Shown: positions 17,775 through 28,500, numbered from the stretch's first letter. The stretch: DNA of 64,000 nucleotides from Burkholderia contaminans (GCF_029633825.1 NZ_CP090640.1:1860001-1924000), one strand, 5' to 3'. Numbers and translations are program-made. Notes: generated from the sequence alone by a model not told the origin.

Positions 17775-18069
17775 GTATAGATTCAGGGCAAGAGACTTGT
17801 TTATGCTTGCCCGGAGCGGATCCAAATGTTCTTTGACCACTCGCCCAAGTCGGGCGTGGGGAACAATTGCATGACAGTGTGTGTACTCTAGCGAGCGGTG
17901 GCCCCGGGTGCACCGTGGTCTCGCCTGTTGGGCGGCGGCTCCTACGTCTCTGCCGGCTCCTGCTTGCGCGGGGCGCCATGCACCGCACTAAAAATCCTCT
18001 GCGGGCGAAGCGTGCTTCTTGTGCGGGCTTGTTATGCGGTCGACCCAGATTCATCTACTTTTGGTCAAC
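17775..18069. other. Intergenic region between the two paralogous GT2 genes
   Basis: 295 bp without a supportable gene. A hairpin with GGGCAAG (17786-17792) and CTTGCCC (17806-17812) lies just after the upstream stop, and a smaller CGCCC/GGGCG hairpin lies at 17842-17856; neither has a strong T-run. The middle is GC-richer than the genes on either side, so it may be a recombination joint. Confidence 0.4.
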
Positions 18070-20370
18070 ATGAAAGAGTTCTTCCCGTCGATAGTTCGTC
18101 GAACCGTTCGATTCAAGGTCAATCCGGTCAGGGATCTGGCTTTGTCAGGGGCGACGTCCTTCGACTGGGCGTCTACGGGAGATCATCCTCTCTTTGACCT
18201 CGAGCCGGAGGAGACGGGCGAAACTGTTCCATCAGGCTGGGTCTATGTCGAGGCCAGGATGATGCGCCGGGGAGCGCATCTGGTGGCTCGACTCTACATT
18301 GATACCGGCACGGGTTTTTCGGATGCGGAATCCATTGTCATTCCGGCAACTCGCGCGGGAAACATTAAACAAATCATCAAGATTCCACGCGACACCCGTC
18401 GTTTGCGTCTGGCTCCCATGCGGAGCGAGGGCATTGTTCGGTTGGATTTTTTGCGAATAACAGAAATATCTGGCGTGGAACGGATTTTCAGAATGATGGA
18501 GTGGGTGGCTGGCGATATAATAAAATTCAAAAATACCGGCCGGGCAAGAAAATATAATATTACATGGGGGCGTTTATTGACTGATTTGAAGGGTGCGTAT
18601 GAGGATTGCGCCAAATTGCGATTCCATTCGGTGCCTTTGGATTACGACTCGTACGTAAGAAAATTCGATACTCTCCGTCAATCCGAAATTGATTCGATTC
18701 GACGGCATATGAGATCGTTTGCAAGGCGGCCACTGATTTCCATTCTGATTCCGGTGTGTGGAGAGTCCATTGGTCACCTGAAATCAGCCATTCAATCTGT
18801 TTTCGAGCAGATTTATGCGGAATGGGAATTGTGTATCGCTGTTGATGAGGATGTTGATTCGGAAACTGCTTCATATCTGAAGTCTCTTTCCGAGGGTGAT
18901 GGTCGCGTAAAGGTTGTTTTTCTGAGTGCGGGTGGGTCCGTGTCAACCTCATCGAATGGCGCCTTGGCGGCAGCAGCAGGGGAATATGTTGCAATTCTGG
19001 ATCAAAAAGACGTTCTTTCATCTGCTGCGTTATACTTTGTTGTCGCGAAAATCAACGAAATTGATGATCTGAATATCATATATTCAGATGCCGATGAAAT
19101 TGATGGCGACGGAGTCCGTGGTAATGTTTGTTTCAAAAGTTCGTGGAATCCGGACCTGTTTTTTTCCTCCGACAATATTTCTCGCTCGGCTACTTACAGA
19201 ACATCGCTCGTGCGCGAGTTGGGAGGGTTCCGCGCCGAGTATGAGGGAGGGCAGGGCTATGATCTTGCGCTCAGGTGCGTGAAAAGAAGCGTGTCATCTC
19301 AGATTTGTCATATTCCGCGTGTGCTCTGTCATTTTCGTCGGCGTGGCGAGCCTGGCTCAGTCGATCCAAGTGTGGAAAATAATGCCTGTATGGCGAGAGG
19401 GCGAGCGCTTTCCGAGTTTTTCAGTGATCAACCAGGGGTGAGCGTTTCCCAAGGAGAGTTACCTGGAACCTATCGGGTGAGATATCCAATTCCAACACCC
19501 GCTCCCAAGGTCACTGTGATCATACCGACTCGAGATGGTGGTCCATTGTTGAAAAAATGCATGCATAGTATTTTCGACGGGACGGTTTATGATAATTTTG
19601 AAGTTGTCGTTGTAGACAATCAAAGCGAGAGTCGGGAAACGATCGATTTTCTGCGGTCGTTGTCGAAGAGAAGTAATGTCACGGTGTTAAGGTATGATTT
19701 CCCATTCAACTACTCTTCGATAAATAATTTTGCGGAAAAACATGCTTCTGGCGAAATATTGTGCTTTCTTAATGACGACGTTGAGGCAATCGAGCCGGGG
19801 TGGCTAAGCGAGATGGTCTCGCATGCTTTGCGCCCAGATATCGGCGCCGTGGGAGCAAAGCTCCTTTATGGCGATGGATTCATTCAGCATGCGGGTGTCG
19901 TGATGGGTATCGGTGGGTTTGCGAGTCACGCTCATCGACTATATCCTGCGACGCATCCAGGATATGCTGGAAGAGCTTGCCTTGTGCAAAATTTTTCGGC
20001 GGTCACGGGGGCCTGCCTTGTCATGCGCCGAGATGTATTCCGTGCTGTCGGTGGTTTTGATGAGGACAACCTTCCGGTTGCATTTAACGATGTGGATTTG
20101 TGCCTTCGTGTCCGAGAGGCAGGCTACAGAGTTTTGTGGACTCCGTACGCAGTCTTGCATCATTACGAGTCCTATAGTAGAGGGGATGATCAAATGTCTC
20201 CCGAAAAACGCGCCAGGTTCAATCGAGAGAAGAATTTCATGCTTTCCCGGTGGAAGACCGACCTGTTGAATGATCCGTATTACAATCAAAATCTGACGCT
20301 CGATCGGGAGGATTTTACTATTGCTGATTTTCCGAGATTATATGAGCCTTGGCGGGCTCGAGTGGTTTGA
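18070..20370 (+). CDS. Double-domain GT2 glycosyltransferase, paralogue of the upstream enzyme
   Basis: 766 residues from the ATG at 18070; in-frame ATG 18034 and TTG 18019 are alternatives, and none has a clear Shine-Dalgarno. Layout repeats the previous transferase: an unassigned N-terminus (~190 residues), a divergent GT2-like domain (about 230-440; IIYSDADEID) and an intact GT2 domain (about 475-715; VTVIIPTRDGG, LNDDVEAI, KLLYGDGFIQHAGVVMG). The C-terminal two thirds resemble the 15489 enzyme closely in motif order, so they probably arose by duplication. It is markedly AT-rich. It likely adds another residue of the repeat unit; donor and acceptor are unknown. Confidence 0.8.
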   Translation: MKEFFPSIVRRTVRFKVNPVRDLALSGATSFDWASTGDHPLFDLEPEETGETVPSGWVYVEARMMRRGAHLVARLYIDTGTGFSDAESIVIPATRAGNIKQIIKIPRDTRRLRLAPMRSEGIVRLDFLRITEISGVERIFRMMEWVAGDIIKFKNTGRARKYNITWGRLLTDLKGAYEDCAKLRFHSVPLDYDSYVRKFDTLRQSEIDSIRRHMRSFARRPLISILIPVCGESIGHLKSAIQSVFEQIYAEWELCIAVDEDVDSETASYLKSLSEGDGRVKVVFLSAGGSVSTSSNGALAAAAGEYVAILDQKDVLSSAALYFVVAKINEIDDLNIIYSDADEIDGDGVRGNVCFKSSWNPDLFFSSDNISRSATYRTSLVRELGGFRAEYEGGQGYDLALRCVKRSVSSQICHIPRVLCHFRRRGEPGSVDPSVENNACMARGRALSEFFSDQPGVSVSQGELPGTYRVRYPIPTPAPKVTVIIPTRDGGPLLKKCMHSIFDGTVYDNFEVVVVDNQSESRETIDFLRSLSKRSNVTVLRYDFPFNYSSINNFAEKHASGEILCFLNDDVEAIEPGWLSEMVSHALRPDIGAVGAKLLYGDGFIQHAGVVMGIGGFASHAHRLYPATHPGYAGRACLVQNFSAVTGACLVMRRDVFRAVGGFDEDNLPVAFNDVDLCLRVREAGYRVLWTPYAVLHHYESYSRGDDQMSPEKRARFNREKNFMLSRWKTDLLNDPYYNQNLTLDREDFTIADFPRLYEPWRARVV

Positions 20371-20500
20371 ATGCCTCGAGCTCGGCTGCCTCAAGTCTTA
20401 CTAGGCTGAGTGTCATGCGATTGTTTTGGATTGGGGTGCTCCATCGCTTCTCTATAGTGACTCGGAGTGGCTTGAATAAAGTAGCGTCGAAGGAATATTC

Positions 20501-21457
20501 ATGGATGTAAAGAAGCGTCTGCTGCCCGGCATTCCGTTGATCGAGTCACCACTTTTCGATGCTGAGATTTCCCAGGCGGAGTTGACACCTGGAGAGCACG
20601 AGATTGCGAGTGCGCTGAACCGTAACGGCTACGCGGTGATCGATTTTCCCGATCCGGATCTCGACGTGCGGATTGCTCGTATTCGTGAACGCCTGGCCCC
20701 GCTGTTTGCTGACACGGGACTAAGCAACGATGGTGTGTTTTATGCTGCTGGTCGCATTCAGGATGCGTGGATAAACGATCCCGATGTGAAGGCGATTGCC
20801 GCCAACGTTCAGATGCTGGATTTGCTCGGACGCTTGTATGGTCGGGCGGCTTTCCCGTTCCAAACACTCAATTTCCGGGTCGGTACTCAGCAAAAGCTGC
20901 ACACCGATGCGGTGCATTTCTCTTCAATCCCTCAGCGCTTCATGTGTGGGGTGTGGGTCGCGCTTGAAGATATCTCGCCGGAGGCTGGGCCGCTTCAACT
21001 GGTTCCAGGATCGCATAACTGGCCCATGATCGATAATGCGACGGCTGGCCGACGCGGGTTTGGGGTGTCCAGTGAGTCGGCGCAATTGCCGTATCAGGAA
21101 ATCTGGGATGCCATGGTGGAAGCAAAGGGCGCCAGCATCAAGACTTTCGAGGCGCGTAAAGGGCAAGCGTTGATCTGGTGTGCCAACCTGTTGCACGGAG
21201 GGAGCCCACAGATCGACCCTGCGATGTCACGCTGGTCGCAGGTGACGCACTATTTCTTCGACGATTGTGTTTACTACACGCCGGCGTTCTCCGACGAATA
21301 TTTGGGCCGCTTGCAGCTCCGCAATCTGGTCAGCGTAGTCGACGGCACACGAAAGCGTAATTCCTATCTGGGTGAGGAAATTGTGTCGCCGGCTTCAGGC
21401 GCACATAAATCTCGAATCCTCACGGGAAGGTTGCGCAAGTGGATGCGTCGCTCCTGA
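20501..21457 (+). CDS. Phytanoyl-CoA dioxygenase (PhyH) family Fe(II)/2-oxoglutarate oxygenase
   Basis: 318 residues. The segment with KLHTDAVHF gives the HxD metal-binding pair and LLHGGSP the distal histidine of the facial triad. A buried arginine for 2-oxoglutarate is likely in the RW segment that follows. Family members hydroxylate lipids, sugars and small molecules. Standing alone between a rhamnosyltransferase-like gene and the export gene kpsS, it probably hydroxylates a capsule sugar, substituent or lipid; this is inference. The start has only a modest Shine-Dalgarno. Confidence 0.75.
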   Translation: MDVKKRLLPGIPLIESPLFDAEISQAELTPGEHEIASALNRNGYAVIDFPDPDLDVRIARIRERLAPLFADTGLSNDGVFYAAGRIQDAWINDPDVKAIAANVQMLDLLGRLYGRAAFPFQTLNFRVGTQQKLHTDAVHFSSIPQRFMCGVWVALEDISPEAGPLQLVPGSHNWPMIDNATAGRRGFGVSSESAQLPYQEIWDAMVEAKGASIKTFEARKGQALIWCANLLHGGSPQIDPAMSRWSQVTHYFFDDCVYYTPAFSDEYLGRLQLRNLVSVVDGTRKRNSYLGEEIVSPASGAHKSRILTGRLRKWMRRS

Positions 21458-22056
21458 GCCCGCTTATATGTTCGCCTGGTTGGAAGTGGGGTCGCAACTA
21501 TCGAGAGGCTTCAGGTTTGACAGGGAAGCTACGGCGAACGGTGCGGCGTGTGAAGGCATGCTCCGCGAGCGTCAACTGCTGAGCTTATGGCGTGCTGGCA
21601 TGTGTTTCGGTATGTATGCGCTGCGATGGCGGGGTGCCCCTCGGCGCGCCGTAAGCTGCCGACTCTCAGATTGGATCGATTGAGGCCTGATCAATGCAGT
21701 CGTGCTTAGCATGTCGGATTCGCCAGAACGTGAGGGCCGCAGGTGCGCGGCCCCGAAACGGCGAACCGGGTATGTCGTTGCGATTGGCGGATGCCGGCCC
21801 GACGTCGAGCGGGCTCAACCGCAAGAATGTGACGCACGTGCGAGATCGTTTTTGACAGGCGAGAGATGTCGTTTTTTTGACGACGGCAGATATTTCTCGT
21901 TTGAAATGCAATGAGGTATCCTCCACACCTCCGGTGGTCATTGCCGCCTCATTCAGCCACAGAGTCTGGCGCGAAAGGTTGCGTTTATTACATTTTGCTT
22001 TCTACAACATTACGCAAGAATTCCGTGCTTCTTCTGGCTTCCATTCAATTACCTAG
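21458..22056. other. Long intergenic region at the boundary between variable cassette and conserved kpsS block
   Basis: About 600 bp. Short open frames here have no family resemblance and no ribosome-binding sites. Base composition shifts back towards the GC-rich chromosome. A TTGACA hexamer at 21852-21857 could be a -35 element, but no good -10 follows at the right distance. It probably holds the promoter for the kpsS-to-GNAT unit, and may be the recombination joint used when serotype cassettes are exchanged. Confidence 0.45.
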
Positions 22057-23262
22057 ATGCCGCGCTCGTTTCTCGTGCTGCAAGGCACTGCCTCGCTTTT
22101 TTTCTATCGACTCTCGCGTGCGCTACGGAGCAGGGGATTTGCCGTCTACCGCGTCAATTTTTGCGGTGGCGACTTGCTGTATGGTGGAGTAGGGACTGTT
22201 CTAAATTACAGCGGCGGGATCGGGGGTTTGCCGCAATGGTATGACGATATCGTGCGACGGGAGGGAATCACCGACGTCATCATGTTCGGCGACTGCCGCG
22301 ACGTCCATCGCGAGATGCTGGCCGTCTCGACGGCGTACGGCCTGCGTGTCCACGTGTTCGAGGAAGGCTACGTTCGACCGCACTGGATCACGCTGGAGCG
22401 CCATGGTGTCAACGGGCGTTCGTTGCTGCCGCGCGACCCCGAATGGTATCTGCAGCAACGCAGCGTAACGCCCCCCGCCAGACAGTGGAAGGCCACGGGC
22501 TACAACCTGTATGAGCGTGCTTTCCACGACATCACGTATCGTTTTGCGAACACGATCTGCTGGCCCCGGTTTCCGAAGTATCGCAGTCATCGACCGAAAA
22601 ACGGCTTCTTCGAATATTCGGGGCTGGCCGTCCGGATGCTTCTGCAGCGCAAACATCGACGCGAAGCAGAGACGGTCACGCGCGAGTTGCTCGACAGCGG
22701 ACGGACTTACTACCTGTTTCCGCTGCAATTGAATTCGGATGCGCAAATCGTCGTGCATTCGTCTTTTGATGGGATTCGAGCAGCGATCAGCCATGTTTTG
22801 GAGTCTTTTGCGCGATACGCGCCGCAAGATGCGTTGTTGGTGATCAAAAATCACCCGCTGGATACCGGCCTGATCGAGTATCGGAATTTTTCGCTTAAAA
22901 TTGCGCGTGCCGCAGGCATGGAGAATCGGATTCGTTTCATCGATGCCGGCCATCTTCCGACATTGCTTGAACATGCGCGTGGGGTCGTGGTGATCAACAG
23001 CACGGTCGGCTTGTCCGCGCTGCATCACAAGCGGCCGCTGGTTGCGCTTGGCTCGGCTATCTACAATTTCAGCGGTCTGACCTGGCAGGGTGATCTCGAT
23101 GACTTTTGGCTTGGAGGCGTGCCGCCAGATATGGATCTCTATCACGCGTTCCTCGACTACGTGATGCATCACACCCAAATCAACGGCGATTTCTACACTC
23201 GGACCGGTATAGCGATGGCCATTGCCGGCGCGGTTGCCCGGCTAGAGCGTGCGGATGGCTAA
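22057..23262 (+). CDS. wcbO: KpsS/WcbO-type capsule lipid-linker Kdo transferase
   Basis: 401 residues of the KpsS/LipB family. It begins with the characteristic FLVLQGTASLFF segment and has FGDCRDVHRE, EEGYVRPHWI and NHPLD. In characterised systems KpsS adds the first beta-Kdo to lyso-phosphatidylglycerol and KpsC extends it; both are needed for ABC-dependent export. Its presence with the KpsC-like gene at the other end marks this as a Kdo-linker capsule. It overlaps the following SDR gene. GC-rich, unlike the preceding 17 kb. Confidence 0.87.
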   Translation: MPRSFLVLQGTASLFFYRLSRALRSRGFAVYRVNFCGGDLLYGGVGTVLNYSGGIGGLPQWYDDIVRREGITDVIMFGDCRDVHREMLAVSTAYGLRVHVFEEGYVRPHWITLERHGVNGRSLLPRDPEWYLQQRSVTPPARQWKATGYNLYERAFHDITYRFANTICWPRFPKYRSHRPKNGFFEYSGLAVRMLLQRKHRREAETVTRELLDSGRTYYLFPLQLNSDAQIVVHSSFDGIRAAISHVLESFARYAPQDALLVIKNHPLDTGLIEYRNFSLKIARAAGMENRIRFIDAGHLPTLLEHARGVVVINSTVGLSALHHKRPLVALGSAIYNFSGLTWQGDLDDFWLGGVPPDMDLYHAFLDYVMHHTQINGDFYTRTGIAMAIAGAVARLERADG

Positions 23263-24046
23263 GGCGTCGGTTCGGCATGTCGTTGTCACCGGCGCGAGCG
23301 CGGGCATCGGCCGCGCCCTGGCGCTCGCATACGCGCAGCCCGATACTGTACTCGGCATCGTTGGCCGGAACGAGACACAACTCGAATTGACCGCGGCGGC
23401 GTGCAGGGCGCGCGGCGCAAAGGTGATCGTCGGCATCGTCAACGTCAGGGAGGCCGATCCGATTCGCGTATGGCTCCATTGTTTCGACGACGAGTATCCG
23501 ATCGATCTGCTCATCGCCAACGCCGGTGTCGCGAGCACGCTGTCCTCTGCATCCGACTGGGAAGACCTCGACCGTATTACCACTGTCGTCGATACGAATT
23601 TCTACGGTGCGATGCACACGGTTCTCCCGATTGTCGAACGCATGCGCATCCGCAAGCATGGCCGCATCGCCGCAGTAAGCTCTCTGGCAGCCCTTCGCGG
23701 CATGGCTATCTCGCCCGCGTACTGCGCGAGCAAATCGGCGATCAAGGCCTACGCCGATTCCGTCCGCCCGCTTCTGAAGCGCGATGGTGTCGGTGTCTCG
23801 GTCATTCTTCCCGGCTTCGTCAAAACGTCGATGAGCGACGTGTTTCCCGGTGACAAGCCGTTCATGTGGACTGCTGATCAGGCCGCGGCATTCATTCGCA
23901 GGAGGCTCGATGCTGGGCGTGCGGAAATCGCATTCCCGGGTCTGCTTGCGTTCGGCATGCGCATCCTGACCGTGCTGCCCATCAGGTTGGCTGATGCGAT
24001 CCTCGACAAGCTTTCGTATCTGCCCGGCAAGGAAGATGTAAATTGA
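23255..24046 (+). CDS. wcbP: Short-chain dehydrogenase/reductase (WcbP-like)
   Basis: 263 residues. The glycine-rich NAD(P) motif TGASAGIG lies near residue 12, an NAG motif (IANAGVAS) follows, and the catalytic tetrad Ser and Tyr-x3-Lys appear in the AVSSLAA and YCASK segments. The ATG at 23255 lies inside wcbO; a GTG 6 nt earlier is possible. Its position between kpsS and the LtaS-like gene matches wcbP in B. pseudomallei. The substrate may be a lipid intermediate of the adjacent polyketide synthase, or a sugar; undecided. Confidence 0.82.
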   Translation: MAKASVRHVVVTGASAGIGRALALAYAQPDTVLGIVGRNETQLELTAAACRARGAKVIVGIVNVREADPIRVWLHCFDDEYPIDLLIANAGVASTLSSASDWEDLDRITTVVDTNFYGAMHTVLPIVERMRIRKHGRIAAVSSLAALRGMAISPAYCASKSAIKAYADSVRPLLKRDGVGVSVILPGFVKTSMSDVFPGDKPFMWTADQAAAFIRRRLDAGRAEIAFPGLLAFGMRILTVLPIRLADAILDKLSYLPGKEDVN

Positions 24047-25572
24047 CGGGCGCAATCTGGCTGACGTTCGCCGCCGCGGCCGGCATATCTTTCCTGCCGG
24101 ACCGGATCGCCGTCCCGCGCGTACAGTTTCGGCGTCGTATCGACGCGCTGCTTCTGCATGCGCTCGTCGTCGTGTTCTTCGCGTCGCTGATGCTGCTCGT
24201 TACTGCGCGTCCGATCTTCTCTTCATCCGTCGCGGTCGCGCTGGTGGGGCTCGTCGCCGTCGTCAGCAATGCCAAGTATGAGTCGCTACGCGAACCGTTC
24301 GTTTTTACCGATCTCAGCCTCTTCAGCCAGTTATTCTCGCATCCGCGGCTCTATCTGCCGTTCCTGAGCACGGGCAAGATCGTTGCCATCGGCGTGGGGA
24401 TCGTGTTGGTCGTCGCCGGCTATCTCGCCGAGGCGCCCGTCACGCCGCGTCCGGTGCTCGCGCTGGTGGCCGTTGTTACCTTCACATTCTCACTGGCGCG
24501 ATACATTGCAGCTCGCCTGCCTTTGGCGCTCGACGCCGCGGACGATCAGCGCCGTCACGGTTTTTTCGCAGTATTCATCGCATACTTGCTGAACGGCATG
24601 CGTCCCGCGACGTTCGAAGCGTTCCGGCGCGCGGTCGAAGCGGGACCGTTCGCGACCGGCACGCCTGTGTCACGCCCGGACGTCATCGTGATCCAGAGCG
24701 AGTCGCTGTTCGATGTGCGGCGTATTTCACCGGCGATCAACCCCACTGTGCTTTCCCGTTTTGATCGGGCAAGAAGCGAGGCGGTCTGTTACGGTGAGCT
24801 TTCGGTGCCGGCCTGGGGCGCAAACACGATGCGCACCGAATTCGCGATGCTGACCGGTCTGGCATATGAACAGCTGGGTTACGCGCGCTTTTATCCCTAT
24901 GCGTTTGTGCGTCGCGCGTGTGCATCGATCGCACGCTGGTTCGCGCAGGCCGGTTACAACACGGTTGCGATTCATCCGTACTATGCTGATTTCTTTGGTC
25001 GCAACCGCGTATTCCCGTTACTCGGATTCGATAAGTTCCTCGACATAGAACACTTCGCCGATGCGGCGCGAGCGGGCCCATACATTTCCGACGCCGCCGT
25101 GCTGGACGCCGTGCTTGCCGAACTGGAAGCTGCACGCGACAAGCCGCAATTCGTGTTCGCGATGACGATGGAAAATCACGGCCCGCTGCACCTGGAGCAG
25201 GTTTTGCCTGGGGAATCGTCTTCAAGGCATACTCTGGGCGAGGGCACTTCCTGGCGTGATCTGACCGCATACCTGCGCCATATTGAAAACGCCGATGTAA
25301 TGATCGGGCGCTTGCTCGATCATTTGCGCGCCAGCGATCGTGAAACAGTCGTTTGTTTTTACGGCGACCACGTTCCCGCGTTACCCCACGTATTCGAAAA
25401 GCTGGGCGTCACACCGCAAACCAGTGACTACTTCATTTGGCGAAATTACGGCACAGATGCTCCAGAATGCCGGAATTTGGCAGCCGAAGAGCTTGGGGCG
25501 GCGCTGCTGCATGTGGTACAAGATGACGGAAATCGTGCGGAAGAGCCGTGCGCATCCGAGAAAGCGACATAA
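24043..25572 (+). CDS. wcbQ: Membrane-anchored LtaS/sulfatase-fold enzyme (WcbQ-like)
   Basis: 509 residues starting at a TTG that overlaps the wcbP stop (TTGA). The first ~170 residues contain about four to five membrane segments. A periplasmic alkaline-phosphatase-fold domain follows, beginning PDVIVIQSESLFD; PAWGANTMRTEFAML carries the likely nucleophile Thr, and FYGDHVPALP is a metal-binding motif. Relatives include lipoteichoic acid synthase and OpgB-type phosphoglycerol or phosphoethanolamine transferases. It probably adds a phospho-substituent to capsule or lipid outside the inner membrane. Sulfate hydrolysis is less likely with a membrane-domain layout like this. Confidence 0.78.
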   Translation: MTGAIWLTFAAAAGISFLPDRIAVPRVQFRRRIDALLLHALVVVFFASLMLLVTARPIFSSSVAVALVGLVAVVSNAKYESLREPFVFTDLSLFSQLFSHPRLYLPFLSTGKIVAIGVGIVLVVAGYLAEAPVTPRPVLALVAVVTFTFSLARYIAARLPLALDAADDQRRHGFFAVFIAYLLNGMRPATFEAFRRAVEAGPFATGTPVSRPDVIVIQSESLFDVRRISPAINPTVLSRFDRARSEAVCYGELSVPAWGANTMRTEFAMLTGLAYEQLGYARFYPYAFVRRACASIARWFAQAGYNTVAIHPYYADFFGRNRVFPLLGFDKFLDIEHFADAARAGPYISDAAVLDAVLAELEAARDKPQFVFAMTMENHGPLHLEQVLPGESSSRHTLGEGTSWRDLTAYLRHIENADVMIGRLLDHLRASDRETVVCFYGDHVPALPHVFEKLGVTPQTSDYFIWRNYGTDAPECRNLAAEELGAALLHVVQDDGNRAEEPCASEKAT

Positions 25573-25575
25573 AAG

Positions 25576-28500
25576 ATGAACAGTAAGATTGCAATAATTG
25601 GGGTGGCTTGTCGGTTTCCCGGGGGCGCAAACAATCTTGGCGACTTCTGGCAACTGCTGCGCGACGAACGCGACGCAGTGACCGAAATCCCCGCCGACCG
25701 CTTCGGCACCGACTTCTACCAGCACCCGTCCAAGCGCGAACCGGGCAAGAGCTACACGTTCTCGGCCGGCGTCGTCGACAACGTCGCTGGCTTCGACGCC
25801 GCGTTCTTCGGCATTTCACCGCGCGAAGCGGCCCAGATGGACCCCCAGCAGCGCCTGCTGCTCGAACTCGCATGGGAAGCGTTCGAGGACGCGGGCGTGC
25901 GTCCGGCCGACATGCGCGGCAGCAACTGCGGCGTCTTCGTCGGCGCAGCCAGCATGGACTACGGCAACCGCAACATGGACGATCTGAACGTGATCGATCC
26001 ATATTCGGCGACCGGCAATACGCTGAGCATCGCGTCGAACCGCGTGTCCTACCTGTTCGACCTGCATGGTCCGAGCATGTCCGTCGACACGGCCTGCTCG
26101 TCGTCGCTCGTCGCACTCCACCAGGCCGTCAAGGCGCTGCAGTCCGGCGAAGCCGAGATGGCGCTCGCGGGCGGCGTCAACCTGCTGCTGCATCCGTTCG
26201 GTTTCGTCAGCTTCTCCAAGGCGTCGATGCTGTCGCCGCGCGGCCGTTGCCGTGCCTTCGATGCCACCGGCGACGGCTACGTCCGCTCCGAAGGCGGCGC
26301 GTTCGTGCTGCTCAAGCCGCTCGATCGCGCGCTCGCCGATGGCGACACGATCCATGCGGTGATCGCCGGCTCCGGCGTGAATTCGGTCGGCCATTCGCCG
26401 GGCGGCATCAGCGTGCCGGGCGCGGCTGCACAGGCGTCGCTGCTGCGCAGCGTGTACGCGCGCGCCGGCATCGATCCGCAGTCGCTGGCCTATCTCGAAG
26501 CGCACGGCACCGGCACGGCGGTCGGCGATCCGATCGAAGCGCGTGCGCTGATCGACGTCGTGTCGGGCGAGCGCCCGGCGGATCGTCCGCTGCTCATTGG
26601 TTCGGTCAAGACCAACATCGGCCATCTCGAGACGGCATCCGGCATGGCCGGGCTGCTGAAGGCCGTGCTGTGCCTGAAGCACCGCGCGGTACCGCGCTCG
26701 CTGCATTTCGTCACGCCCAATCCCGGGATCGATTTCGACGGCGGGCGTTTGCGTGTCGTCGATCGCTACATGCCGCTCGACACGGGCGACGCGCCGCTGA
26801 CGGTCGGCGTCAACTCGTTCGGCTTCGGCGGAACGAACGCACACGTCGTGCTGACGGAGGCGCCGGCTGCAAACGCGGCGTCGACGGCCGCGCCCAAACC
26901 CGAGCCGACGCAAGCGCAACTGTCTCCGCTCGTCCTGACCGCGCGCAGCGCGAGTGCGCTCGGCGCGCTCGCAGGCCGCTATCTGGCGATGCTCGACAAT
27001 GGCGGCGACTGGCAGGCGCTGGCCGCCGCGGCCGCACGTCGGCGCCAGTGGCTGGAACACCGTGCAATCGTTGCACCGGCCGGCGTAGCCGAAGGCCGTG
27101 CGGCGCTTGCAGCACTGGCCCAGCCGGCAGCGGAAGGGCTGCCGGCCTGCGTGGCAACCGGCCAGGCGCCCGCCGACGCGGTGCGCACCGCGCTCGTATT
27201 CTCTGGCAACGGCTGCCAGTGGGTCGGGATGGGCAACGAACTCTATGCGGAGAACGCCGAATTCCGCGCGGCGCTCGACGAAGTCGACGCGCTGTGGTGT
27301 GCCGATGGCAGCTCGTCGCTCGTCGACGTGATGCGCGGCGGCCCGAGCGCGGAATGGCTGGCCGGCGCGGGCGCCGAATGGCTCGCCGCGACGGAGAACG
27401 CGCAGCCGCTGCTGTTCGCGATCCAGGTCGGCATGATTCGCGTGATCGACGCGCGCGGGATGCGCTACGACGCGGCCATCGGCCATAGCGTCGGCGAGAT
27501 TGCCGCGGCGTGGGTCACGGGCGCGCTGTCGCTCGCCGACGCGGTTCGCGTGATCAAGATCCGCAGCCGCGCGCAGGCGATGACGCGCGGCAGCGGCCGG
27601 ATGGCGGCCGTCGGCATCGGCGACGCGGCGGCGCGCGAACTGATCGCACGCCACGGGCTCGCGCGTCGCGTCGAGATCGCGGGCATCAACAGCCCCGATG
27701 CGGTGACGCTCGCGGGTGAACTGCAGGGCTTGCAGGCACTGGAGGCCGCGCTGCGCGGCAGCGGCAAGTTCTTCCAGATGCTGGATCTCGACTACGCGTT
27801 CCACAGCAGCCACATGGACCGCATCGAGCCGGTCGTGCTGGCCGAACTGGCGAGCCTGCGGCCGCAGCCGGGCAACGGCACGTTCGTGTCGACCGTGACC
27901 GGCGGCGCGCTGGCCGGCACCGAGCTCGATGCCCGCTACTGGTGGCGCAACATTCGCGAGCCGGTGCGCTTCGGCGACGGCATCGCGCATCTGATCGAGC
28001 AGGGTGTCCGGCTGTTCGTCGAGGTCTCGCCGCATTCGATCCTGCGCACGTACGTGAAGCAGGCATTCGCGGCCGCCGGCGCGACCGGCGTGGCGCTGCC
28101 GACGCTCAAGCGCGATCACGGCAGCGCGGCAACGCTGCGGCAATCGATCCTCGCGGCGATCGCGCACGGCGCGAGCGTCGATCCCGACCGCTTCGCGCCG
28201 GGTGAATCGCGTGCTGCATTGCCGTCCTATCCGTGGCAACGCGACCACTTCTGGCTGACGCCGACCGTCGAAGGCTACGGCCTCGTCAATCGTCGCCGCG
28301 AACATCCGTTGCTCGGCTATCGCCTGCACGAGCACGCATTCGCGTGGGAAAACCAGCTCGATCCGGCGAAGCTGCCGATGCTGGCCGATCACGTCGTCGA
28401 CGGCGGCGTGGCGTTCCCGGGTGCGGGCTACGTGGAAATGGCGCTTGCCGCGGCACGCACCTTCTTCGATACGCCGGATGCGGCCCTCGAAAACGTCGAG

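Noticed and set aside
21458..22056. Small genes in the 600-bp gap
   Set aside because: Short frames have no ribosome-binding sites or recognisable family, and the base pattern is not coding-like.
24043..25572. A capsule sulfatase that would remove sulfate groups
   Set aside because: The membrane domain and LtaS-like motifs fit a phosphoglycerol or phosphoethanolamine transferase better.
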